6,686 bases of DNA from an uncultured Bacteroidaceae bacterium (GCA_904501945.1 CAJGCU010000107.1:1-6686), one strand, 5' to 3'; shown: positions 1-6,583, counted from the stretch's first letter. Notes: generated by a model not told the origin, from the sequence alone. Program-made: numbers and translations.

Positions 1-147
1 CTTTTTTCCTTGCGGCAGCAGCACCTTGATTGCATTGGGCGACACCATGGTGCTCGTAATCATAAAGAAAATGAGCAACAGGAATATAATGTCGGTCATT
101 GACGCCATGTTGAACGTCGGAGTGACCTTAATACGTCTCTTAAACAT
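1..147 (-). CDS. exbD: ExbD/TolR-family biopolymer transporter, N-terminal part (cut by window edge)
   Basis: This is the first 49 codons of an ExbD/TolR-type protein; the rest lies beyond the left edge. The translation starts MFKRRIKVTPTFNMAS and continues into the single transmembrane helix MTDIIFLLLIFFMITST (residues 17-33), then VSPNAIKVLLPQGKK, the start of the periplasmic part. Asp19 matches the membrane aspartate that ExbD/TolR proteins use for proton translocation (Asp25 in E. coli ExbD). The family works with the ExbB pentamer in the inner membrane to power TonB-dependent outer-membrane transport. The start lies 6 bp after the exbB stop, so the two are almost certainly co-transcribed and perhaps translationally coupled. 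TolR is the alternative name; the short cytoplasmic N-terminus does not separate the two. Family assignment is firm; the exact substrate system is unknown. Confidence 0.9.
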   Translation of the reverse strand, partial: MFKRRIKVTPTFNMASMTDIIFLLLIFFMITSTMVSPNAIKVLLPQGKK

Positions 148-153
148 AGGCGA

Positions 154-777
154 CTACTCTTCTTCGCTTACGATATCCATGAAAGTCAAAGACTTTGCCT
201 CTATCTCGTTAACAACGCTATCCACCTTGGCAACAAGATAATTATAACCAAACAGCGCTATAATACCTACAACCAATCCGCCGACAGTGGTAATCATCGC
301 CTGATAGATACCACCAGAAAGAAGACTGATGTCGATATTGCCGCCTGCATTACTCATCTGCCAAAAAGCCTCGACCATGCCAATCACAGTGCCCAAGAAA
401 CCAATCATCGGCGCACCGCCTGCAATGGTTGCCAGAACGGGAAGACGCTTTTCCATGGTAGCGATTTCAAGGTTTCCTGTATTTTCGATAGCAGTCTGAA
501 TCTCTGCGGCAGGCTTACCAATACGACTGATGCCTCGCTCAATGATACGTGCAGAAGCAGTATTGGTCACACGGCAAAAGTTAACAGCCGACTTGATATC
601 ACCGTTCTTGATATAATCACGGATGCGATCCATGAAAAGCTTGTCATCCTTGCCGGCATTGCGAATAGCAAGGAAACGTTCTACAAAAATATACACTGCA
701 ATAACAGAGAGGAGGGCAAGGACTACCATAATCCATCCACCTTTCGATGCGAGCTCAAGAATGCTGAGTTCTTCCAT
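154..777 (-). CDS. exbB: MotA/TolQ/ExbB proton channel family protein
   Basis: This 207-aa inner-membrane protein has the usual ExbB/TolQ layout. TM1 is at about residues 14-34 (GGWIMVVLALLSVIAVYIF). A cytoplasmic helical stretch follows at about 35-112, then TM2 at about 113-135 (LPVLATIAGGAPMIGFLGTV) and TM3 at about 158-180 (YQAMITTVGGLVVGIIALFG). The GAPMIGFLGTVIGM block is the family signature. Thr130 and Thr164 align by eye with the E. coli ExbB channel threonines Thr148 and Thr181. With ExbD it would form the proton-driven motor that energises TonB and outer-membrane receptors (SusC/TonB-dependent uptake in Bacteroidetes). The acidic C-terminus (SEEE) is followed 6 bp later by exbD. 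The ATG at 777 is the natural start because it leaves a normal short N-terminal segment before TM1. TolQ cannot be excluded without the downstream genes. Confidence 0.93.
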   Translation of the reverse strand: MEELSILELASKGGWIMVVLALLSVIAVYIFVERFLAIRNAGKDDKLFMDRIRDYIKNGDIKSAVNFCRVTNTASARIIERGISRIGKPAAEIQTAIENTGNLEIATMEKRLPVLATIAGGAPMIGFLGTVIGMVEAFWQMSNAGGNIDISLLSGGIYQAMITTVGGLVVGIIALFGYNYLVAKVDSVVNEIEAKSLTFMDIVSEEE

Positions 778-840
778 AATGCTTTAATTTAGTATAAATT
801 ATCAATTAGAAATTAGCGAATATCTGCTTCAATACGCAAT

Positions 841-870
841 TTGTCAATTCCCAATTGCCTATTGTCAATT
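841..870. repeat. Direct repeat TTGTCAATT x2, 21-bp period
   Basis: TTGTCAATT occurs exactly at 841-849 and again at 862-870, with CAATTG at 852-857 between them. The 21-bp period puts both copies on the same DNA face. The repeats overlap the putative -33/spacer region of the nadK promoter and lie in the predicted exbB leader. They may be an operator pair or a relic of the CAATT-type simple repeats common between Bacteroidales genes. Confidence 0.5.
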
Positions 871-886
871 AAAATCTGTACCTTTG
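854..886 (+). promoter_or_regulatory. Bacteroidetes-type promoter for nadK-ABC operon
   Basis: The -7 box TACCTTTG at 879-886 matches the TAnnTTTG consensus exactly. A weaker -33 element, ATTG at 854-857, lies 21 bp upstream. Transcription would start near 892, giving a leader of roughly 55 nt before the nadK ATG at 949. The -7 match is strong; the -33 match is three of four bases. Confidence 0.65.
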
Positions 887-912
887 CGTATGATTCTTTT
901 GCAAAAGTACGC
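886..912. repeat. Interrupted inverted repeat between facing promoters
   Basis: A perfect 12-bp palindrome CTTTTGCAAAAG (896-907) is flanked by outer arms GCGTA (886-890) and TACGC (908-912). The left outer arm is displaced by 5 nt (TGATT). It overlaps the -7 box of the leftward promoter and both predicted transcription starts. It could be an operator. Part of its symmetry may simply reflect TTTTG-rich -7 sequence on both strands. Confidence 0.5.
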
Positions 913-933
913 TTTTTTCACGCATAAGACAAA
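902..933 (-). promoter_or_regulatory. Bacteroidetes-type promoter for exbB-exbD
   Basis: Read on the minus strand, TTTG (933-930), 20 bp and TACTTTTG (909-902) match the sigma-ABfr consensus TTTG-N19-21-TAnnTTTG in both boxes and in spacing. Transcription would start near 896, leaving about 118 nt of leader before the exbB ATG. The leftward transcript would run through the nadK promoter. Confidence 0.72.
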
Positions 934-948
934 TAAAAACTCTTAAAT

Positions 949-1833
949 ATGACTAAAAAAATGAAGTTTGCACTCTTTGGCAACGTGTATCAGGAACACA
1001 GTTGTACCTCCGTACAAAAGTTCTTCACTATGGCACGAGAAAAGGAGGCAGACATTGCCATATCTGAACAGTTTTATCTTTTTCTGCACGAACATCTGAA
1101 AATTGATATTCCTGAATGTGAAATTATTAAAGACAACCATTTCACAGCAGACTACGTGCTGTGTGTAGGTGGCGACGGAACATTTCTGGATGTAGCGAGC
1201 AGAGTGGGAGACAAGCAGATTCCAATCATCGGCATCAACACTGGTCGACTAGGATTTTTGGCAAGTTTCTCTCCCGACAGCATAGAAGAAACCATTGAAG
1301 ATATTTATGCTGGCCGGTTCAATGTGGAACAGCACAGCGTACTGCAAATTTCATGTGATGAATTCCAACTGAAAGACTATCCTTGTGCGCTCAACGAGAT
1401 TGCAATTCTGAAGCACGACATCTCGTCTATGATATCCATCCACACAGACATCAACAACGAGCATCTCACCACCTATCAGGCTGACGGACTGATTATTAGC
1501 ACTCCAACAGGAAGTACGGCATACTCTCTCAGCGTAGGCGGTCCTATCATCGTGCCACAGAGCGACACCATCTGTCTCACCCCCGTTGCTCCACACAGTT
1601 TGAACATGCGCCCCATTGTGCTATGCGACAACAGCGAAATCACGCTGAAAGTGGAAAGCCGCAGTAGCAGTTTTCTCATATCGCTCGACGGACGAAGCCA
1701 AAGCTACCCCGACAACATCCATCTGCGGATACACAAAGCACCCTATTGTATCAATGTGATAACTCGACAAGGACAAAGTTTCTATACCACATTAAGAAGG
1801 AAAATGATGTGGGGAGCCGACAGCAGAGCATAA
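949..1833 (+). CDS. nadK: NAD kinase
   Basis: This enzyme phosphorylates NAD+ with ATP (or polyphosphate) to make NADP+, the only route to NADP in most bacteria; it is cytosolic. The 294-aa length is typical. Visible motifs are GGDGTFL at residues 74-80 (catalytic Asp76), GINTGRLGF at 95-103, NE at 149-150, the long TPTGSTAYSLSVGGPI block at 185-200, DGR at 247-249, and the MMWGADSR ending at 286-293 that I associate with Bacteroidales NadK. An in-frame ATG at 961 would give a protein starting MKFALFGN, the form I recall from Bacteroides homologues. The ATG at 949 adds only MTKK; the leader gives no ribosome-binding site to decide between them. It is first in an apparent two-gene operon, with the ABC gene starting 4 bp after its stop. 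Nothing is unusual in the catalytic core. Confidence 0.97.
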   Translation: MTKKMKFALFGNVYQEHSCTSVQKFFTMAREKEADIAISEQFYLFLHEHLKIDIPECEIIKDNHFTADYVLCVGGDGTFLDVASRVGDKQIPIIGINTGRLGFLASFSPDSIEETIEDIYAGRFNVEQHSVLQISCDEFQLKDYPCALNEIAILKHDISSMISIHTDINNEHLTTYQADGLIISTPTGSTAYSLSVGGPIIVPQSDTICLTPVAPHSLNMRPIVLCDNSEITLKVESRSSSFLISLDGRSQSYPDNIHLRIHKAPYCINVITRQGQSFYTTLRRKMMWGADSRA

Positions 1834-1837
1834 CAGC

Positions 1838-3493
1838 ATGAAAAAGAAACGGTCGCAATATCCCATCAAGCAGATTTTGCCATGGCTATGGAAGCATCAC
1901 AAAGTCTGCCGAACGCAAGCCATTCTGAATGTGCTGATTGGTCTAGCGCAAGTCGGGCTGGGGCTGTTGAGTGTCGATGCCATACGCTCACTCACCGACA
2001 TCGCGACTCACTCTAAAGAAGGAAGTATCTTATGGACAGCCATTGCATTGGGCATTATCTACTTGCTGGAGCTTTTATTGCACATTGCCTCAACATGGAT
2101 TAGTGCTGCGTTAGGGGTCAAGACACAAAACACGATACAGCATTTCTTCTTCCATCGCTTGCTCAAGGGGAAGTGGAGCGGCATAGAGAAATATCACAGC
2201 GGAGATGTGCTAAACCGACTGTTTAGCGACGTTAATGACATTGTACACCTGATGACAGAAGTGTTGCCAACAGTCATCATCGTCATTACCCAACTGCTTG
2301 CTTCGTTCATCTATCTCTATATCATGGACAGCAATTTGGCCATCATTGTCATTATTGCATCCCCCGTCTTCATTCTCTTTTCGCGCATCTACTTCAAAAA
2401 AATGCGACGCATCGTACGCACCATCAAAGACAGCAATTCTGCCATACAATCCATCATACAAGAAAGCATCATCCACAAGATGGTGATTAAAGTACTGGAA
2501 CGAGAAAGCACTATGGCAAACCGTCTGGAGCAGAGACAAAACCTGTTGCGCAAACAAATTAAAAGCAGAGCGAAATTTACCATCCTTTCCAAATCGTTGG
2601 TCAACATCGGATTCACTGGCGCATTCCTCACCGCACTCGTATTTGGGCTGTTCCAACTACAGGAAGGACTTATTACAGTCGGTGTGCTAATGGCTTTCAC
2701 GCAGCTCGTCAGCCGTATACAGCGTCCCATGCTTGATGCAGCAAGGCTACTGCCCGTACTCGTCAACAGCATGACATCGTGCGAACGACTCATGGAACTG
2801 GAAAAATTGCCTCTGGAAGAAGAAAAAGAGCCCGTACATTTGGATGGCGAGATTGGCATCCGATTCAACAACGTATCTTATGCTTACCCTTCCAACAAAC
2901 ACACTGTCATTAACAATTTCTCACACGACTTCAAACCGGGTAGTTTTACGGCGATACTGGGTGAGACGGGGACAGGAAAAACAACCCTAATACGTCTGAT
3001 TTTGGCACTCATCTCACCCTGCGAAGGAAACGGAGAAGCATACACCAGTCAAGAGTCGTTGCAACTTTCAGCTACACTGCGCAACAATTTTTCATACATA
3101 CCACAAGGAAATACACTCTTCTCGGGCAGCATCCGTGAAAACCTTCTGATGGGCAATCCCAATGCGACGAAAAACGATATGCGGCAGGCTCTGCACACGG
3201 CCATGGCCGATTTCGTCTTTGAACTTCCTGACGGCCTTGACACCAAGTGTGCAGAACAAGGCGGTGGGCTGTCAGAGGGACAGGCACAACGCATTGCCAT
3301 CGCTCGCGCCATCTTGCATCCCTGCAAGGTGCTTTTGCTTGACGAAGCGACTTCCGCCCTCGACATTGAGACAGAAAAAAAGCTGCTTGAAAACCTCAAG
3401 CAGCATTTCAAAGGCAGTACCATCATCTTCGTCACCCATCGCCTTGCTGTTGTTGACTTTACCACCGATGTCATCAAAATGACTAAGCCATAG
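1838..3493 (+). CDS. ABC exporter half-transporter (fused permease and ATPase)
   Basis: This 551-aa half-transporter fuses a six-helix exporter-type membrane domain (helices at about 27-48, 66-88, 140-162, 165-182, 253-273 and 276-292) to a C-terminal nucleotide-binding domain from about residue 338. The ATPase motifs are complete: Walker A GETGTGKTT (375-383), Q-loop Gln423 in YIPQGNTLFSG, signature LSEGQAQRIAIARA (478-491, LSEGQ instead of LSGGQ), Walker B VLLLDEATSALD (498-509, catalytic Glu503) and H-loop His534. It should act as a dimer in the inner membrane, exporting an unknown substrate (lipid, peptide or drug). The protein is somewhat shorter than typical 570-600-aa exporters: the stretch between Walker A and the Q-loop is compact, and only 17 residues follow the H-loop His. 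Its start is 4 bp after nadK, so it is probably co-transcribed. Substrate cannot be deduced; MsbA/MdlB-like names would be guesses. Confidence 0.93.
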   Translation: MKKKRSQYPIKQILPWLWKHHKVCRTQAILNVLIGLAQVGLGLLSVDAIRSLTDIATHSKEGSILWTAIALGIIYLLELLLHIASTWISAALGVKTQNTIQHFFFHRLLKGKWSGIEKYHSGDVLNRLFSDVNDIVHLMTEVLPTVIIVITQLLASFIYLYIMDSNLAIIVIIASPVFILFSRIYFKKMRRIVRTIKDSNSAIQSIIQESIIHKMVIKVLERESTMANRLEQRQNLLRKQIKSRAKFTILSKSLVNIGFTGAFLTALVFGLFQLQEGLITVGVLMAFTQLVSRIQRPMLDAARLLPVLVNSMTSCERLMELEKLPLEEEKEPVHLDGEIGIRFNNVSYAYPSNKHTVINNFSHDFKPGSFTAILGETGTGKTTLIRLILALISPCEGNGEAYTSQESLQLSATLRNNFSYIPQGNTLFSGSIRENLLMGNPNATKNDMRQALHTAMADFVFELPDGLDTKCAEQGGGLSEGQAQRIAIARAILHPCKVLLLDEATSALDIETEKKLLENLKQHFKGSTIIFVTHRLAVVDFTTDVIKMTKP

Positions 3494-3507
3494 CCTTTCA
3501 CAAAGGC
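3493..3507. terminator. Candidate bidirectional hairpin at convergent stop codons
   Basis: A perfect 6-bp inverted repeat, GCCTTT (3493-3498), loop CAC, AAAGGC (3502-3507), spans the last base of the ABC stop (TAG 3491-3493) and the stop of the opposing gene (TGA on minus, 3500-3498). There is only 4 bp between the two genes, so it is the only obvious place for a shared terminator. It has no clear T-tract on either side, so it is not a standard intrinsic terminator. Confidence 0.35.
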
Positions 3508-6485
3508 AACAACACGATTCCTTCTTTCTTCATACCATCAATTTTGATGGTAAGCGGCACTTCGAAACGAACATGGCGCACATGCTCCGTTTCCTCTACG
3601 GCAGGCAAGGCGTTGAGAACAGACTGATTATAAACGCCATCACCAAGAAAATCGTTGACAGTAAAATATCCAACGCCCATACTGGTCAGGTTTTGGAAAA
3701 AGTGCGTTCCCTGACTGGGCTCAACATGGAAATTGCGCAATCCCGCCTCAACAATCACTTTGGCCGCCGAAATGTTTGGCCATTTAACTGGAACACCCAA
3801 CCACGAATCACTTGACCCCCATCGTCCGGGTCCTACCAGCACATAGTTTTCGCTTCGCTGAAGAAAACCTCGATTAATACGTTCCACCTCGTCCGCTATC
3901 ATAGAATTGTTGGCTGCATTATAATTGTCCGTCTTGACGTAAACCACATCATACACATCATTAACAATGCCATGCCCGATGGCATTGTGACTACGAATAA
4001 GACAATCATCATCTGGGATATTCACTATATCTTCATCCAGCTGCATCATATTATCCACCATCGGACGAATCTGCAGCAAGAAAAATTCCCCACTCTTGTC
4101 GTCATGCAAGTTGACCGCAAATTCAATTTCAACAGGGCGTCCCATTTCCTCCTGTCCATACTTCAAAACCTTGCGAAGCAATTCGGGCAAAGGAAACACC
4201 CCGTTCTGCAGAACACCAGAGAAAGAAATGATTTTACGATTCTTACCTTCATAATAGCCATCATAGATACATTGGTCATAAGGGTCATAAGTGGAAACAA
4301 TCCAACGCAATGAGCCGTCTCGATCGGCATCCCGAACTGTCACCTTCTTCAAATTGAAAGCATCATCTACCTTAAACTGCAATCCCTCCTCTCCATCTGC
4401 TGAAAGAGCAGAAGTAAATTGCTGATCTAATGCGTAAAACATCGTTTGCGTTTCACGCAAAGCAATTTCCATTTCACTAGTTTGCAGCACCTTGTCAGGA
4501 TGAGATGGACAAACACGAAGACAAAGTCCACCATCTACAATATACTTTCCTAAACCAAGAGCCAATTCTACTATTCCCTCTTCAGCTTTTTCATCACCTA
4601 TCGGATAATAGTTAATACTACGTCCCACACCAGAAATTGTAGGATAGAAGCCACTTGTATATTCCCTGCCAACAACCTCCTGCAAAATCACAGCCATTTT
4701 CTCTTGGTCAATAACGTTCGACGTAGCAACCATATAGTCTTTGCTCGCACGATAAAAGACACTGGCATACACTCCCTTGATAGCATTAGAGAGCATTTCC
4801 AGACGCTTATACTTATCCTCAACACAAGGAATCATATAGGTAGAATAAATACCAGCAAATGGCTGATAATGACTATCCTCCAGCAAAGAAGAAGAACGGA
4901 TGGCAAGAGGAGCATTCACCACATCAATAAATGACATCAAGTCATAAACAAGATTCTCGGGCAAATGTCCACGCAAGAAACTCTGGAGAATTTCCTCATC
5001 AGGCAAATCAGACAAAGCAACTTCGTAAAGCCCATTGTTCTCCATAAACTCATCAAAAATATCAGTACAAAGAACCACCGTCTTAGGTATTGAGACACCA
5101 ACATGCTCATAATCATTTAAATCAGTCCTACGTTTAATGATATTGTCAAGAAAAGCAAGACCTCTACCTTTTCCTCCCAACGACCCATCTCCAATACGAG
5201 CAAACTGGCTATAGCAGTCAAATCGGTCACGGTTGAATATAGCCACCACTCCACGATTCTTCATCTTACGGTAACTGACAATTGCATCAAAGATGTATTG
5301 ACGATGCGCATCCACATCACTCTCCACCTTCCAAGTAATCTTCTTCAAAAATTCTGCCACAGGAAATATGGCACGTGATGACAACCAACGAGATACATTA
5401 TTGTGACGCAGATGATAACTCAGCGAGTCAGCAGGGAGAGAAAAAATATTATTCTGAAGTTCCTTCAAGTTACATACACGAGCGATCTCCTGCATTGTAT
5501 CTGGATTACGAAAGATAAAATCTCCGAAACCGAAATGCTTGGTCAGTACATCCTTTATATCCTGACTCAATTTCTTAGAATTCTTGTCAATAAATGCAGC
5601 CTTACACTTATCTGCAAAAGCCCTCTTGTCCACCTCGCTCGAATCAAGAACCAGCGGCACATATTCATCCACTCCACGAATCGCACTCAACAACTTATAA
5701 CCTGCCAGCTCATCTTTTTCCACATCACCTTCTGCCATTGGGAATCGGCAATCACTAATCACACCCAAGACATTATTGCTGAACTGCGAATACAAAGACC
5801 AAGCTTCCTCATAGGTACGAGCAAGCACTATCTTTGAACGGCCACGCATACGCAGCATTTCAAGTTGAGAATTAAGAGCCTCTGTTGCGAACTCCAGACT
5901 CTGCTGAAGCACAAACTGATACAAGTTAGGAAGCAACGAAGAATAAAAACGAATGCTATCTTCCACGACAAGAATCATCTGAACTCCTGCAGCTAAATCA
6001 TTCTCCAGATTCATCTTATCCTCTATCAACTTAATAATCGACAACAAAAGTTCCGTATTTCCAAGCCAACAAAACACATAGTCAAACGTGCTCAAATCCT
6101 CATTCTCCATTCGCCGTGTAATGCCATGCGAGAACGGAGTCAATACCACGATTGGCAATGCAGGAAACTCGTTTTTGATATCGCGAGCAATATCAAAAAC
6201 GTCATTATTATCCGTACCAGGCATACAAATCACGAGATCAAAAGACTTTGTCTTAATCAAGTTCTCAGCATCCTCTTTTGAAGCAGCACGTTTGAAACGA
6301 GGCGGATAGCGCAAACCCAGTTTGGCATACTCATCAAAAATCTTCTCATCCACACGCCCATCATCTTCCAGCATAAAAGCATCATACGGATTTGCCACAA
6401 TAAGAACGTTAAAAACACGTTTCTGCATCAAATCAACAAACTTAGTTTCTCGTAAAGTCGGATATCTGTTTTCCAAATAAGCCAT
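3498..6485 (-). CDS. Tandem receiver-like / PEP-synthase-type ATP-grasp protein lacking PEP-binding barrel
   Basis: This 995-aa cytosolic protein is usually labelled PEP synthase or pyruvate phosphate dikinase by homology. Domains in order: a degenerate receiver-like fold (about 21-160); a second receiver (about 168-318) with acidic pair Glu175/Asp176, candidate phosphoacceptor Asp245 in VISDCRFP, Ser282/283 and Lys301; a helical linker (about 325-420) with LPADSLSYHLRHNNVSRWL at 349-367; an ATP-grasp PPDK_N domain (about 426-810) with GGKGRGLAFL (437-446), APLAIRSSSLLED (525-537), ELALGLGKYIVDGG (640-653) and EIEFAVNLH...LLQIRPM (Glu787, Gln805, Arg807); then a C-terminal block with GPGRWGSSDSWLG (885-897) and PSQGTHFFQNLTS (923-935). 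I see no TSHAA-type phosphohistidine motif and no room for the PEP-binding TIM barrel. ATP binding is likely; the acceptor is unknown. It has its own promoter, and the ATG at 6485 fits it. Confidence 0.85.
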   Translation of the reverse strand: MAYLENRYPTLRETKFVDLMQKRVFNVLIVANPYDAFMLEDDGRVDEKIFDEYAKLGLRYPPRFKRAASKEDAENLIKTKSFDLVICMPGTDNNDVFDIARDIKNEFPALPIVVLTPFSHGITRRMENEDLSTFDYVFCWLGNTELLLSIIKLIEDKMNLENDLAAGVQMILVVEDSIRFYSSLLPNLYQFVLQQSLEFATEALNSQLEMLRMRGRSKIVLARTYEEAWSLYSQFSNNVLGVISDCRFPMAEGDVEKDELAGYKLLSAIRGVDEYVPLVLDSSEVDKRAFADKCKAAFIDKNSKKLSQDIKDVLTKHFGFGDFIFRNPDTMQEIARVCNLKELQNNIFSLPADSLSYHLRHNNVSRWLSSRAIFPVAEFLKKITWKVESDVDAHRQYIFDAIVSYRKMKNRGVVAIFNRDRFDCYSQFARIGDGSLGGKGRGLAFLDNIIKRRTDLNDYEHVGVSIPKTVVLCTDIFDEFMENNGLYEVALSDLPDEEILQSFLRGHLPENLVYDLMSFIDVVNAPLAIRSSSLLEDSHYQPFAGIYSTYMIPCVEDKYKRLEMLSNAIKGVYASVFYRASKDYMVATSNVIDQEKMAVILQEVVGREYTSGFYPTISGVGRSINYYPIGDEKAEEGIVELALGLGKYIVDGGLCLRVCPSHPDKVLQTSEMEIALRETQTMFYALDQQFTSALSADGEEGLQFKVDDAFNLKKVTVRDADRDGSLRWIVSTYDPYDQCIYDGYYEGKNRKIISFSGVLQNGVFPLPELLRKVLKYGQEEMGRPVEIEFAVNLHDDKSGEFFLLQIRPMVDNMMQLDEDIVNIPDDDCLIRSHNAIGHGIVNDVYDVVYVKTDNYNAANNSMIADEVERINRGFLQRSENYVLVGPGRWGSSDSWLGVPVKWPNISAAKVIVEAGLRNFHVEPSQGTHFFQNLTSMGVGYFTVNDFLGDGVYNQSVLNALPAVEETEHVRHVRFEVPLTIKIDGMKKEGIVLLPL

Positions 6486-6511
6486 AAAATGAAACGATTA
6501 AAAGTCAGTCA

Positions 6512-6543
6512 CAAAGGTACACATAAAATAGCACACCTCCAAA
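6512..6543 (-). promoter_or_regulatory. Bacteroidetes-type promoter for the 995-aa ATP-grasp gene
   Basis: On the minus strand TTTG (6543-6540), 20 bp and TACCTTTG (6519-6512) match the sigma-ABfr consensus in both boxes and in spacing. The predicted start near 6505 leaves a leader of only about 20 nt, A/T-rich and without a Shine-Dalgarno sequence. This supports the ATG at 6485 as the true start. Confidence 0.78.
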
Positions 6544-6556
6544 AAGGGGCCAGGCA

Positions 6557-6579
6557 TTCTTTTGCACGAACCAAAAGAA
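6557..6579. repeat. 8-bp inverted repeat upstream of the promoter
   Basis: TTCTTTTG (6557-6564) and CAAAAGAA (6572-6579) form a perfect inverted repeat around a 7-nt loop, CACGAAC. It lies 13 bp upstream of the -33 box of the leftward promoter, where an activator or repressor could bind. CTTTTG/CAAAAG palindromes are frequent between Prevotella genes, so it may be neutral. It has no T-tract of its own. Confidence 0.45.
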
Positions 6580-6583
6580 CGAG

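Larger units (their letters stand above)
778..948. other. Divergent intergenic region between exbB and nadK
   Basis: This 171-bp A/T-rich stretch has no convincing coding sequence. It holds one sigma-ABfr-like promoter for each flanking gene, a 12-bp palindrome between their -7 boxes, and a direct repeat of TTGTCAATT. The leaders just before both start codons are A/T-rich and have no recognisable Shine-Dalgarno sequence, as is usual in Bacteroidetes. Confidence 0.8.

Noticed and set aside
778..948. Possible riboswitch or small RNA in the exbB leader
   Set aside because: The leader is A/T-rich with only simple repeats and one palindrome; I see no conserved riboswitch core or multi-stem structure.
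2210..2656. Long open frame (148 codons) on the minus strand inside the ABC exporter gene
   Set aside because: It is fully antisense to a clear six-helix membrane domain, has no recognisable domain, and looks like a codon-bias shadow.
3049..3501. Open frame of 150 codons antisense to the ABC ATPase domain
   Set aside because: It overlaps Walker B and signature-motif coding sequence and its composition (Ser/Cys/Arg-rich) is typical of antisense shadows.
5403..5837. Plus-strand open frame of 144 codons inside the large minus-strand gene
   Set aside because: The minus strand here encodes the linker and second receiver with conserved motifs; the plus frame shows no domain and no promoter.
3498..6485. 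Complete PEP synthase (ppsA) or PPDK (ppdK)
   Set aside because: The phosphohistidine motif and PEP-binding barrel are not present, so the gene symbols would mislead.
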